From Chondrilla cf. caribensis (Eukaryota > Porifera > Demospongiae > Chondrillida > Chondrillidae), in NCBI GenBank assembly GCA_964020155.1, contig OZ026547.1, forward strand, positions 5,080,509 to 5,144,508: a DNA stretch of 64,000 nucleotides, written 5' to 3'. Positions within the stretch are counted from its first letter, which is position 1. Each line of letters starts with the position of its first letter. Shown here piece after piece: positions 25,401 to 38,204 of this stretch. The position numbers and the translations under genes were made by a program. A model generated the notes under the pieces. It did not search any database, was not told where the DNA came from, and saw nothing but the letters and a program-made list of their open reading frames with translations.

Positions 25401-28400
25401 CTTAATATTTTTTTCAATGTATGTATGGGAGAATATAGGAAACAAAATACTGAGCACCTTTTTGCATAGCTCATGGGAGAGGGGGCGTGTCAGGTTGATA
25501 TTTTAGACAGAGCTAGCTGGGGAGGTAAACTAAGTTCTGAAACAATTCCCATCTCAATAGGTGGCCTGTAAACCCAGTTACATTCGGAGGTGCTTAATAT
25601 TTTTTCAATGTATGGGAGAATATAGGAGACAACATACTAAGCACCTTTTTGCATAGGTCATGGGAGAGGGGGCGTGTCAGGTTGATATTTTAGACAGAGC
25701 TAGCTGGGGAGGTAAACTAACTTCTGAAACAATTTCCATCTCAATAGGTGGCCTGTAACTCCAGATACATTCGGAGGTGCTTAATATTTTTTCAATGTAT
25801 GGAAGAGTATAGGGAAGAAAATACTAAGCACCTTTTCACATAGGTCATGGGAGAGGGGGCGTGTCAGATTGAAAATTTAGACAGAGCTAGCTGGGGACGT
25901 GAACTAACTTCCGAAACAATTTCCATCTCAATAGGTGGCCTGTAACCCCAGTTACATTCGGAGGTGCTGAATATTTTTTCAATGTATGAGAGAGTATAGG
26001 GAAGAAAACGCTAAGCACCTTTTTGTATAGCTCATGGGAGAGGGGGCGTGTCAGGTTGATATTTAAGACAGAGCTAGCTGGGGAGGTAAACTAAGTTCAG
26101 AAACCATTCTCATCTCAATAGGTGGCCTGTAACCCCAGTTACATTTGGAGGTGCTTAATATTTTTTCAATGTATGGGAGAGTATAGGGAAGAAAACGCTA
26201 AGCACCTTTTTGTATAGCTCATGGGAGAGGGGGCGTGTCAGGTTGATATTTTAGACAGAGCTAGCTGGGGATGTAAATTAAGTTCTGAAACAATTCCCAT
26301 CTCAATAGATGGCCTTTAACCACAGTTACATTCGGAGGTGCTTAATTTTTCTCAATGTATGGGAGAATATAGGAGACAAATTACTAAGCACCTTTTTGCA
26401 TAGCTCATGGGAGAGGGGGCGTGTCAAGTTGATATTTTAGACAGAGCTAGCTGGGGACGTGAACTAACCTCTGAAACAATTTCCATCTCAATAGGTGGCC
26501 TGTAACCCCAGTTACATTCGGAGGTGCTTAATATTCTTTCGATGTATGGGAGAGTATAGGGAAGAAAACGCTAAGCACCTTTTTACATAGGTCATGGGAG
26601 AGGGGACGTGTCAGGTTGATATTTTAGACAGAGCTAGCTGGGGATGTAAACTAAGTTCTGAAACCATTCTCATCTCAATAGGTGGCCAGTAACCCCAGTT
26701 ACATTCGGAGGTGCTTAATATTTTTTCAATGTATGGGAGAGTATAGGAGACAAAATACTAAGCACCTTTTTGCATAGCTCATGGGAGAGGGGGCATGTCA
26801 GGTTGATATTTTAGACAGAGCTAGCTGGGGATGTAAACTAAGTTCTGAAACAATTCCTATCTCAATAGGTGGACTTTAACCCCAGTTACATTCGGAGGTG
26901 CTTAATAATATTTCAATATATGGGAGAGTATAGGAGAGAAAATACTAAGCACCTTTTTGCATAGATAATGGGAGAGGGGACGTGTCAGGTTGATATTTTA
27001 GACAGAGCTAGCTGGGGACGTGAACTAACTTCTGAAACAATTCCCATCTCAATAGGTGGCCAGTAACCCCAGTTACATTCGGAGGTGCTTAATAATATTT
27101 CAATATATGGGAGAGTATAGGAGAGAAAATACTAAACACCTTTTTGCATAGCTCATGGGAGAGGGGGCGTGTCAGGTTGATATTTTAGACAGAGCTAGCT
27201 GGGGAGGTAAACTAAGTTCTGAAACCATTCCCATCTCAATAGGTGGCCAGTAACCCCAGTTACATTCGGAGGTGCTTAATAATATTTCTATGTATGGGAG
27301 AGTATAGAAGAGAAAATACTAAGCACCATTTTGCATAGCTCATGGGAGAGGGGGCGTGTCAGGTTGATATTTTAGACAGAGCTAGCTGGGGATGTAAACT
27401 AAGTTCTGAAACCATTCTCATCTCAATAGGTGGCCTTTAACCCCAGTTACATTCGGAGGTGCTTAATAATATTTCAATGTATGGGAGAGTATAGGAGAGA
27501 AAATACTAAGCACCTTTTTGCATAGCTCATGGGAGAGGGGGCGTGTCAGGTTGATATTTTAGACAGAGCTAGCTGGGGATGTAAACTAAGTTCTGAAACC
27601 ATTCTCATCTCAATAGGTGGCCTTTAACCCCAGTTACATTCGGAGGTACTTAATAATATTTCAATATATGGGAGAGTATAGAAGAGAAATACTAAGCACC
27701 TTTTTGCATAGGTCATGGGAGAGGGGGCGTGTCAGGTTGATATTTTAGACAGAGCTAGCTGAGGATGTAACTAACTTCTGAAACAATTCTCATCTCAATA
27801 GGTGGCCTGTAACGCCAGTTACATTCGGAGGTGCTTAATATTCTTTCAATGTACGGGAGAGTATAGAACGCTAAGCACCTTTTTGCATAGCTCATAGGGG
27901 AGGGGGCATGGCAACTTGATATTATAGATAGATCTAGCTGGGGACATGAACTAACTTCTGAAACAATTCCCATCTCAATAGGTGGCCTGTAACCCCAATT
28001 ACATTCGGAGGTGCTAAATATTTCTCAATGTATGGGAGAGCATAAGGAAGAAAACGCTAAGCACCTTTTTGCATAGCTCATGGGAGAGGGGGCGTGTCAG
28101 GTTGATATTTTAGATAGAGCTAGCTGGGGAGGTAAACTAAGTTCTGAAACCATTCTCATCTCAATAGGTGGCCTTTAACCCCAGTTACATTCGGAGGTGC
28201 TTAATAATAATATTATTTCAATGTATGGGAGAGTATAGGAGAGAAAACGCTAAGCACCTTTTTGCATAGCTCATGGGAGAGGGGGCGTGTCAGGTTGATA
28301 TTTTAGACAGAGCTAGCTGGGGAGGTAAACTAAGTTCTGAAACAATTCCCATTTCAATAGGTGGCCTGTAACCCCAGTTACATTCGGAGTTGCTTAATAT

Positions 28401-28787
28401 TATTTCAATGTATGGGAGAGTATAGGAGAGAAAATACTAAGCACCTTTTTGCATAGCTCATGGGAGAGGGGGCGTGTCAGGTTGATATTTAAGACAGAGC
28501 TAGCTGGGGACGTGAACTAACTTCAGAAATAATTCCCATCTCAATAGGTGGCCTTTAACCCCAGTTACATTCGGAGGTGCTTAATATTTTTTCAATGTAT
28601 GGGAGAGTATAGGAGAGATAATACTAAGCACCTTTTTGCATAGCTCATGGGAGAGGGGGCGTGTCAGGTTGATATTTTAGACAGAGCTAGCTGGGGATGT
28701 AAACTAAGTTCTGAAACCATTCTCATCTCAATAGGTGGCCTTTAACCCCAGTTACATTCGGAGGTGCTTAATAATATTTCAATGTAT
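22401..28787. repeat. 187-bp tandem satellite, about 34 copies
   Basis: Counting from the CTTAAT motif that follows TTCGGAGGTG gives 35 starts between 22401 and 28767, with an average step of 187 bp (mostly 186-188, one of 197). Each monomer contains GGGAGAGGGGGCGTGTCAGG, GACAGAGCTAGCTGGGGA and CATCTCAATAGGTGGCC. Variants are zoned: GGGAAGAAAACGC types dominate the left, GGAGACAAAATAC types lie in the middle, and GGAGAGAAAATAC with AATAATATTTC lies to the right. Open frames of up to 122 codons on the minus strand occur only where monomer length happens to be a multiple of three. The array separates units C and D. Confidence 0.95.
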
Positions 28788-29886
28788 GTGATACAGGATA
28801 CAGTAGGCAAATATATCTGTACTAGCACCATGTTTACCCGAACATTAGCTGTGTTTACACTAGTACTCAACTACTAGTCTAAGATTACATTTAAACTTGT
28901 TGTGTCTGCATATATATATATATATATTATGTAGGAAACCACATGACCACTAGGAACAGGAACATCGGAACCACAGCTCTGCAGCATCACTGTTTAACAC
29001 CAAAAATTGCACTATGTACAGCCAATGCACTGCATTGTATTCATGATTCCATCTAGCTACAACAATTATTGCTTGATCATGCATTAGTACACAATAAATT
29101 TCATAGTATATACTTCTACAGGCATTTTATTGGCAGATTTGAATCATGAAAACATTGACATGTAAATTTATTCACACAATAAAGGCAAGAAAATGGCAGT
29201 GACCATCAAGTACACATGATGAAATATAATACAGTACTTACACCATGCTGACCTGTCCATTAGCAGCGTTCACACCAGTACTCAACTACTTGATTAAATG
29301 CATGCTTATATTATATTGTCTTCATACTATACGTGTATGATCACTAGGAAGAGGAACATTTGGTGTCATTAATTTGAGACACTCATGATTGTCCTACGTG
29401 AAAGCTAACTGCATTACAATTGCTTAGCTCCTGTAATATGTGAATATGACAACACTACCATATGGAAATGTGCCATGGAAAGGGTAGGCAGGTCCACAAG
29501 AACCTCGTGGAAAGGAAATAGTGGGGCGAAAAAATGTCCACTATGTACCTTGGAATGAAGGGGACCCTGGAGCTGTTGATGATACTGGATAGAGCAGGAC
29601 CACAACAGACATCCAGGTGACCTAGGTGATGTTGAAGCTATGAGTGAGTATTTTTAAGAATTAAGTGAAGCCGTACAAATAGCAAATTAAATTATGGTCA
29701 GACTTGCAGTTATTTGATTAGTTGCTAAATCAATTACAATGGACATAAACAAGTCATGTATAATTCATTCATAAGGTAAGTCACTGGAAAATGGAAATTT
29801 GATGGTAATGTGTGGCAATACATACTTATAATAAAGACAAAGTGATGTTTTTATTATGTATTAGCACACATATAGAACCCCAAAAG
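28788..29886. other. Upstream region of gene D
   Basis: Paralogous to the upstream regions of B, E, F and G. A segment with CACCATGTTTACC and GTACTCAACTACT occurs at 28.83-28.9 kb and again, diverged, at 29.24-29.3 kb, so it is internally duplicated. A (TA)9 run lies at 28911. No gene. Confidence 0.6.
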
Positions 29887-29946
29887 CACACACGCATGCA
29901 CGCACACGCACACACACACACACACACATACATGCACACACACACA

Positions 29947-30007
<61 letters not shown>
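29887..30007 (+). repeat. (CA)n tract upstream of gene D
   Basis: About 120 bp of CA with CATGCACGCACACGC at its left end. It ends 257 bp before the ATG. Confidence 0.95.
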
Positions 30008-30010
<3 letters not shown>

Positions 30011-30154
30011 AATGAACTTGCCTACAGCAAAGCAGATTTTCTAACAATTCCCATGTGGCGTGAGAGATGGGAATCTCATATCAATTCCCATTCTCTGTCA
30101 ATATCAGAATATGGCACCACATGCTATAAAGCTATTCATAGAGCATTGGTACCA

Positions 30155-30232
30155 ATACACAATGAATATCATTAAAAGTGGGCCTCTTCTATGGGCTATA
30201 TAAAACTGCTCGTGCTGTTGTGGTTGCCACAA
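30155..30232 (+). promoter_or_regulatory. Gene D core promoter module
   Basis: ACACAATGAATATCATT starts near 30156, then TATATAAAA at 30197-30205, the best TATA box in the cluster, then TTGTGGT-tg-CCACAA at 30218-30232. The spacing from TATA to the palindrome supports a start site inside the palindrome. Confidence 0.65.
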
Positions 30233-30263
30233 ACCGTTTACTGTATTGACTAGACCTAGAGTT

Positions 30264-30471
30264 ATGGCTCGAAGCATTCAGGTCCTTGTACAACTGGCTC
30301 TTTTGTTTTGTGTGGTGACTACCGGTATGGGGAGTATCACTGATTTGCAAAAGGCATTTTCACAACTTGAAAACAAAGTAAATGTGCAACAAGAAGAAAT
30401 CAGGTCACTTTACCACATTATAGAACAGTTGGAGAAGAGACTGGAACCACTTGAAGAGAAAAATGATAAAG
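30264..30471 (+). CDS. Gene D exon 1: signal peptide and coiled coil
   Basis: Encodes MARSIQVLVQLALLFCVVTT, then GMGS. It is nine bases longer than the other copies (EEKNDKG in place of EEKG), which keeps the phase 1 donor (AAAG|GTGAAA). The extra three residues lengthen the linker before the CXC pair. In-frame ATG at 30246 is upstream of the shared start and was not chosen. Confidence 0.85.
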
Positions 30472-30938
30472 GTGAAAGGTGGTGTAAATACAAAATACCA
30501 ATACAACATGCTGACCCTACTCACCATGCCTGTTAATCATGCAGGACTGCCCTAGAGTTAATGTGTGCTTACTTCAGAATCATTGCATGTTGTCACTCCA
30601 TGTTGGTGAGTGGCATGAAAGGTACACCATCATAATAAAGAATGACTAGTTAAAGAAGAGTATTAATAGAGAAACTTATTCCAAGCATTTATGAATTCAC
30701 TATGGACTGGTAGTTGGATATACAGGCATGAATCACTTGATGTGGTTATTAACACATCCTGTATATACCTCAAGAAACCGGAAGTGGCTATCAGAAGTGT
30801 CATCCATGTACCTTGAGAATTGTTACATGATGACGACATTACATGTAATAATGCTTTTTGCGTTACTGATTTTATCTTCAGCTCGGACAATTCACAGAAC
30901 TTTTGAACAATCTAGGCTTTGCTACCAAACGTGTCAAA

Positions 30939-31020
30939 TGTCTTACTGAAGTTTTAAACATCTTAAAAGTTTATACCACGAAAGTGGCTTGTGACCAGGA
31001 ACAATACCAGAAATGGTTAT
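30939..31020. mobile_element. Old remnant of the piggyBac-like MITE family
   Basis: TGTCTTACTGAAG, then CACGAAAGTGGCTTGTGACC and GAACAATACC match the right end of the element at 31285-31937 (TGTCTTACTGAAG, CACTAAAGTGGC, GAGCAGTACC) with clear divergence. The terminal TTAA end is missing. Confidence 0.55.
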
Positions 31021-31284
31021 CAAGGTTCCAGACTACTTTCACAGCTATTTATCAAGTACAATCAATAATACTGAACATTCATATTATATTCATTGAGCCT
31101 TTTTGGCCACAGCACATTAGTGGAGATTCATTTGTTCCTTAATGTACAATTCAATGATGGGCAACTATGTAATATTGTCATTGCGTGTACATTATGCTGA
31201 TATACCCATCGGTGGATTTTAATAGCATTTATGCATAAAATGCTCTATAGTAATCAATGTCAAACTTCACCTATAACACCAGTA

Positions 31285-31937
31285 TTAACCCTTTGCCGGT
31301 CACAAGCCACTTAAGTGGCTCACGTAACTCCTGGTCGCGCGTACTATACATTTTTATTTTATATTGAGAATATCATGGATAGCTTATGTGACTTAAATAA
31401 AGGCTTTTGTACAGTTTCAAGCAAATACGATTTATAGAAAGTCGGTTTTGAGTGAAGAAAAATTGCAATATGCGAAGTTATACGTAGGAATACACGGAAA
31501 ATGTCACGGAACGCAAATACTAAAATGGCGGGAACTTAAAGCCTATCGAATTATGTCAGACTTCTGCTTGATATAGTTCTCTAACAAGCCTTTTTACACC
31601 ATGAACACTTCAATCGATAATAAATTAGGTCGAATAAGCTTCGTTTTTACCATCTAAATGTACCAAAAGGAAATGAAATGTGGTTCGCGTTCCTATATAT
31701 CATTATGTATAAATATCGTTCGATAAACGGCATCGTTTCTAAGCCTTTTCATATCGCCAAGGTACAATTTTAAAACCAATCGATAGAGAAAGGAATCATT
31801 TTCATTTTTAAAAACAATTAATAGTCGATGAGTGTCTTACTGAAGATTTCAGCAACTTAAAATGTTTACGCCACTAAAGTGGCTTTTGACCGGGAGCAGT
31901 ACCGCGAAAAATCATAACGTGACCGTAAAAGGGTTAA
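31285..31937. mobile_element. piggyBac-like non-autonomous element (MITE) copy 1
   Basis: TTAA target duplications flank the inverted ends CCCTTTGCCGGTCAC and GTGACCGTAAAAGGG. Just inside, GCCACTTAAGTGGC and GCCACTAAAGTGGC form subterminal palindromes. It is 653 bp long including both TTAA copies and holds no transposase. TTAA duplication and CCCTTT ends are the piggyBac hallmark. CpG is dense compared with the surrounding intron. Confidence 0.8.
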
Positions 31938-32143
31938 TAACAAGCTCTGATAAATTAATGACTGAATTAGTACAACTATAATATACAACATCATATCAGA
32001 AAATATACTCACTTCTCCACGCAGGAGAATAATATATCTATGTTGTCTCAGGGATATGTGAAAACAAATATTCTATATTAAATAAACTGTGTCTGTATCA
32101 ATATGACCATATTGGAACTATATAATTATTGTTGCTTAAACAG

Positions 32144-32745
32144 ATAAACTCCTGGAAAGAACTAAACGACAGAATGTTTGCAGTTGTTCACCTGGAGCAA
32201 AAGGTAATAGAGGAACACCGGGACTGAATGGGATAAATGGAACGAAAGGTGAAAAGGGAGACCTAGGGCCACACGGGGAGAGGGGTGAAAAGGGAGAGCT
32301 AGGACTGCCAGGAACTCCAGGACCCAAAGGACGTAATGGAACAAAAGGTGAACAAGGAGAAACAGGAGAAACAGGGAATGTTGGACAGAAAGGCGAACCA
32401 GGTCTTGGACTGAAAGGAGACAAAGGACCACAAGGATTAAATGGAACAAAAGGTGATCGAGGAGAAACAGGACAACCAGGGAATGCTGGACACAAAGGTG
32501 AAGCAGGACTGAAAGGAGACACAGGAGTACCAGGAATTAATGGTACAAAGGGTGAACAAGGTGAAAATGGACAACCAGGGAATGTTGGGCAGAAAGGAGA
32601 GAAAGGTCCGATAGGAAAAAATGGAAAACAAGGGCTAAAGGGTGAGCCAGGAATACAAGGACCACAAGGACTCAATGGAACAAAAGGAGAAATGGGTGAA
32701 CTAGGAGGCACATGTAATTGTACAAACACACCAGACAACAACTGA
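32144..32745 (+). CDS. Gene D exon 2: collagen helix with Cys-Asn-Cys tail
   Basis: A 602-nt terminal exon with no useful ATG of its own, recognised from the conserved acceptor and linker (KLLERTKRQN, Cys-Ser-Cys-Ser-Pro). The product has about 269 residues. Five Asn-Gly-Thr sequons lie in the helix and a further Asn-Cys-Thr in the tail (GGTCNCTNTPDNN). The Gly-X-Y register slips once at GEPGLGLKGDK (32390-32422), where one residue is missing from a triplet. This would give a local kink or flexible point. The long antisense open frame rich in Pro and Ser is a shadow. Confidence 0.85.
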
Positions 32746-35221
32746 CAGGACATAGCTAATGTCAAGGAAAGTAAAGAACTCAATTCTCTGATACGAGATT
32801 AACTAATTGTTAAATTATGTAATCAGCCGATTATTAAAATAGTAATACTAGTAACATAATAATCATTCCAATTATTTTGGGTACTCTATAGGTAGTAAAG
32901 TGGACGCAGCGTAATATAATATGTAATATATTTAAGTTGAACTAAATGAGCTAAATTTAAACTGTTACAGTACTTAAGTTTGGAATTTTATCTTCCAACA
33001 ATTATAAGTTACTGGAGTATCATAGAAAATGCATTGCATTTTTAGGATCATATATTAAAAGCTTGTCAATGTAGTACATACACATCACGTCGACATAAAG
33101 ATCTATATCAACTCAATGACATGTAGGCTACTTGGAAATTATGCTATCTGACTAGCATTCTGTAATATACAATATCTAAAAAATTTATATTACTCACATT
33201 AATCAACATGGAAGTTGAGTTCAATCAATAACAAACTGTAAAGGAAACATATGATTTCCTTCCAATCTAATAGTGCATGCCATTGCATAGATCTTGTTTT
33301 GCCACAACATTGTTTTCAATTTCACAATTTGAATAATTTAATTTCATTCCCACTATGCGAAACATATTACGATCAATGGGTAGAGGTTTGAAGGAAAAGT
33401 ATACAAAGAAGTGGTAATTTTTTACACGAAAACAAGTAATTCGAGCTCAAAAACTAATCGAGCTATAGCCATACTCATGTTACTTTGGTGCCTTTCACTG
33501 GTTCAGAAGAACCTTCTCTGAAGTTATTACATTCGGCGTAGCTTCATTGCGCAAATTCCAGCCCAATTTCTAATTGTTGGTGTTTGAAATCGGCCATCTT
33601 CTTTCTGTGCAACATAAATTATGAGATAAATTCATTGTTGCGTTTGCGCGTGAGAACATGTATCATATTATATATATATCGAATGAGCGTAACATATCAA
33701 AAGTGGAATTGATAACAATATGGGGCTGTCTGCGGGTGTGATTAAGGGTGTATGCAAGCAGTTAAAAATAATGTATGATAAACATGCAAACTTGCTGTAT
33801 CAATATGTCTTCCTATAAAGTTAGAGTGCAATCATACACAAACTTGAACTAACTGTGATTTAGTTTACACAAACACAAGTGGTTCTATTTGAATGTTTAT
33901 TACATATATGTACCTTTATTGTATTGGTATACTGTCAACGTCCTACTTTGAAACCACCAACACCAGTGCAAATCCAACATGCTGGGGTATAAATATCCCC
34001 AAACCTTCCCTTTAGAAGAAGAAATTTCATGCGTAGGGCATTTGTTATTGATTTAGATTCAAAATCAGCACATTGTTATATGGAATCTATGCATTATAAT
34101 ACCAGATTTTACGTGTCAAATACATAATGAGGTAACATGGACAATAATCAATGATTGATAATTTAACAAAATTATAATCACCATAACAGTCATTACATAA
34201 TTCATATGCATGTAAGCATGTACATGGTTTTTGTAATTGCACAAGGTCTTTGGAATGATATGAATAATGATGAGAAAGAATAAAGAACGATTATTGTAGG
34301 AGATCAGTTAGTGTGACATAGCCCAGGTCCGTAGAATGGGTCTGGTACATTTTACAGGTGACAATGGTCAATACCACTGGAACCATGGAAGCATGGACTA
34401 TTAATGTGATGATTTGATATCCACCGCTTGTTGTTACAATCAAGGTGACAACAATGGCAGCGATGCTAGCAGTTGCAACTAGAGATCAGTTGGCTAAGTA
34501 GGGAAATATCATGGATACCAGTGGTTTATAGAAGAACTGTTTTCAGCCGATGAGAATTTTGTCTATGGAAATGTCCTTGTATCACTGTAGGTTTGTGAAG
34601 TTGCTTACTTATGGACTGTTAGTGGGTTTAATCGCCTTAGAGGATATATACACAAGACGTTGATTTGTAACAACATCTGACCCACTCATGATACACCCGA
34701 TTTCTTCTGTGGCAGCACATGTACGCAAGAAACTGCATGACCACTAGGACTAGGAACACAATAAATGTCCTATACAATAAAGAGAAAAAGTAAGCAGGTC
34801 CACAAGCACCTCCTACATACGAATAATAAAGAATTGGGTGAGTATAGTGGTCACAAGAAAACAAGAACCACCTCAACTCGACAGGGAACCAGGAGTTATT
34901 GGTGATACATAATGGACTGCTACTAGGATCACAAGAAAATTCTAGATATCCGGGTTCACTAGGAGATGTAGAGGATAAACAAGGGAGTGTTTTTCTAAGG
35001 ATTCGGTCAAACCCTTACTTGTAGAAAATTAAATTATGGGAAAACATACACTTATTACATTAGTGGTGCAATGCTAAATCAATTACAATGGACAGGGGTA
35101 AGTCATGCAATTCTAATTCATTCATAAGGTAGGTCAGGCCCCTGGAAAATAGAAAAATTGCCAGTTAGGCTTGGTAATACATATACACTTTGTACTATAT
35201 ATATGTAATGCTTGTTTGCCA
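32746..35221. other. Spacer after D and upstream of the first orphan module
   Basis: The first part is paralogous to other 3' flanks. From about 34.6 kb it is paralogous to the upstream regions of F and others (ACTAGGAGATGT at 34959). A complete upstream region therefore precedes the orphan module. Confidence 0.55.
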
Positions 35222-35463
<242 letters not shown>

Positions 35464-35609
35464 AAGACAGGTCAACCTTGTTTATTTCAAAGCGTAATTT
35501 GTAAGGGTTCCACATTTATGTGGTGTAGGAGTATGGGGTATCTCATATCAATTCCCATTCTCTGATATATCAATGGGAACCAGCATACTCATTGAGGTTA
35601 GCTAGAAAG

Positions 35610-35760
35610 ACACAATGAATATCATTGACAATGGGCTTGTTCTCCAAGTGACATAAAAATTGCCTGTTCTGTTGTGGTCACCACAAACTTTGATGGGAAA
35701 ATTAGAGTATCAACTGTAACTACAGTTATTCAACAACTGGCATTTACTTCAGAAAGTTAG
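35610..35760 (+). pseudogene. Orphan 5' module 1 (start codon lost)
   Basis: Carries ACACAATGAATATCATTG, ACATAAAAAT in the TATA position and an intact TTGTGGT-c-ACCACAA (35672-35686), as in the real genes. At the place of the ATG it reads CTACAGTTATTCAACAAC, so ATG is ATT at 35728 and the first codons are missing. A short CAACAACTGGCATTTACTTC may be the decayed signal-peptide sequence. No coiled-coil or collagen exon follows. If transcribed, it would give no family protein. Confidence 0.7.
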
Positions 35761-36170
35761 AAACATTTTCCTTAGACCCTTCCCTTACTGCAATTCAAAG
35801 ATAAGAGGGGCACACCCTATTTTTTGCAGTCATGAAGCCTATTCCCTCTGTCATGTATATGCCACCAGGCATCCTCCAACAAGTGTTTCAATTAAAACAA
35901 TATCTGTATATACTTATTTTGGTAAATTTTCTATCTTGTACTGATTGACTTATGATTATGAATTAGTTTATTTGAAAATTAAATTCATCCTTATTGTTAG
36001 AGTATATTACTCTCTTATTTATTTATTATAAATGTCCTTTGTTTCATTGTATGTGTATTATGTTATTTTTTTCAGTTAGTTTTTATCGTGATAACACTGT
36101 AATATAGCCTGTGTTGACAAAGTGGTCCCATTATTTCCAATTCAATGAAATGAATGAAACCTGCAAGGAC
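35761..36170 (+). mobile_element. Possible LINE 3' fragment
   Basis: Follows orphan module 1 and is copied at 60.6-61.0 kb. CATGTATATGCCACCAGGCA suggests the Y-x-TRH block near the end of a LINE, and the segment ends AATGAAATGAATGAAAC, like a LINE tail. The evidence is weak. Confidence 0.25.
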
Positions 36171-37628
36171 ATTAGTGAGTACATACACTATAAATAACTG
36201 GTGGAAATAATCCACCATTGTTGGTTGGTTTCATGAATTGCATGCATCACCACACACTAATGATTGGCAGTGGTATAGCAAGAAAACATGAATACAATAA
36301 CACACAGTATAACAGCAGTGTACATATTTTGTCACGGGATGGTGTGTTTTTGCTTGCCTGGTGTACTTAAGTGTATGTATGCATACAATAAATCGTATAC
36401 CTGGTGAGTGAAAGATGTTTGCATACTCACCAGACCACATGTATAACTGTTGCCAATCACAACATCATCAGTTGAACAGCTCATGTGCTGTTGTATCCAT
36501 TGGTCTTGTCACCAATAGATACATTACAATTAGAACTTGATTTGTAACTGCAAATTCATTTTGAGAATTTTGCTGCACTCAAAATTTAGTATAACAAGAT
36601 ATCAACTTCTATACATGCATTGAAAGGTCTGTTTTTGGCCTGCACACTGATCTAACCTGTGTGGACTTAGGCGATTGAGAAATTCCTTTGAAAATGGGGT
36701 ACATGCAACTTCAGTTCAAGGCACATGCGGTGAAATGTACAAGGTGTGCTGTTGAGCATTGTATTTATGATTCCACCTGGCTACAGTAATTGTTAAATTG
36801 ATTATGCATTAATACCCAATAGCCCAATGTACCCCCATTTCACCTGTCTGCTTTTACACGCTTGATTAAAGAAACACATACATGTTAATCTATTCAAACA
36901 ACAATGGACAGAAAATGGAGGTAACCATCAAATACATGTGGTGCAGTATATTGCGGCATTTTGCTGTTGAAAAGGTGTCATTATTCATAGATCTCAATAT
37001 TGAAGCTACCTGTCAAATGTGAGTTCTTGGAGTTTAACATATAGGGTTTACAGTACAGTATGTAGTTCATTAAAATTACAGTACTTGCACCATGTTTACT
37101 GGACCATTAGCTGTGTTAACATCTAGTCGAGTGCTTTCCCTGTGAGACCTTACAAAGTAAATTCAATTATGGGAAGACTTACAGTAATTACATTAGTGAT
37201 GCAATTATACAGTGTGTTCATGCATTGTTTAATCAAGGACATAAGAAAGTTAGGAAGAAAGCTATTAGGTGAGTCAGGAGGTCACTGTGACTACAAAAGT
37301 CCCATGATTTGTACTTCATGAACAGTTTTCAAATTCAGGATGTTTATTGACCAAGTACGACTTAGTATGTCTACAGATATCTCTAAGGATTACTAAGAAT
37401 GCATATGATGACACTTAAGGGTTGAAGGCAAGTCCTAACCTATATATTATAATCCAATATTGAGTTCTACAGTAATATCACGAGTAGTCTATCAGTTACT
37501 AGATCTAAGAACATTGCCACTGAGGCATGGCAATATATACAATATATACAATGTAAAGTCACTAAGAACTATATTTACAACTTAGGAAGAATCTATCATC
37601 AAAATGCACACACAATGACAAACCCCAA
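36171..37628. other. Upstream region of gene E
   Basis: Paralogous to 61.0-62.47 kb along its whole length and, from about 36.7 kb, to the upstream regions of B, D and F. No gene. Confidence 0.6.
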
Positions 37629-37629
37629 A

Positions 37630-37703
<74 letters not shown>

Positions 37704-37735
37704 AGATACTCAGACACACACACACACACACAAAT
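37629..37735 (+). repeat. (CA)n tract upstream of gene E
   Basis: CA run followed by CCAGATACTCAGACACAC. It ends 270 bp before the ATG. Confidence 0.95.
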
Positions 37736-37890
37736 ACACGAATCAACATGTTTACACCAAGGCTGAAATACTAAGGATTCCACAGTCATATGGTATGGTG
37801 GCATGAGCTTCTCATATTAATTCCCATTGTTAATATAAAAGGAAGCCACAAGGCACACATGTACTAATGACATTTGAGAATACCTACAAT

Positions 37891-37964
37891 TACACAATGA
37901 ATGTCATTAAAAGTGCACCTGTCCTCACAGGTACTATATAACTGCTTCTTTGAGGTTACCACAA
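37891..37964 (+). promoter_or_regulatory. Gene E core promoter module
   Basis: ACACAATGAATGTCATT, TATATAAC at 37935-37942, then TTGAGGTTACCACAA at 37950-37964. Only the right half of the palindrome (ACCACAAAC) is perfect in E and G, so this half is the invariant part across all copies. Confidence 0.6.
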
Positions 37965-38005
37965 ACTAGCACTAAAGGTGTACAGTATAGACCAGACCTA
38001 CAGTT

Positions 38006-38204
38006 ATGGCTCCAAGCATTCAGGTCTTTCTACAAGCGGCTCTTTTGTTTTGTGTGATGGTTACCAGTATTGGGGGTATCACTGATTTTGAAAAGGCAAT
38101 TTCCTTACTTGAAAACAAAGTCAATGCGCAACAAGAAGAAATCAATTCACTTCACCAGATGATAGAACAGTTGGGCAAGAGACTACAACCACTTGAAGTG
38201 AAAG
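38006..38204 (+). CDS. Gene E exon 1: signal peptide and coiled coil
   Basis: Encodes MAPSIQVFLQAALLFCVMVT, then SIGG and a coiled coil with DFEKAISLLENKV and EQLGKRLQPLEVKG. Gly in place of Glu within the fourth heptad is shared only with G. It differs from gene G exon 1 by two residues (FLQAA versus FVQVA), the closest pair in the cluster. The donor is AAAG|GTGAG. Confidence 0.85.

Larger units (their letters stand above)
30472..32143 (+). other. Intron 1 of gene D
   Basis: A GT-AG intron of 1672 bp. It holds an old piggyBac-like remnant (30939-31020) and a complete TTAA-flanked element (31285-31937). Confidence 0.75.

Noticed and set aside
25106..25474. 122-codon minus-strand frame with a repeated peptide in the satellite
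   Set aside because: It exists only where two monomers happen to have a length divisible by three. Neighbouring monomers break it.
22401..28787. CRISPR-like array
   Set aside because: The repeats are direct 187-bp monomers without spacers in animal-type DNA, so this is a satellite.
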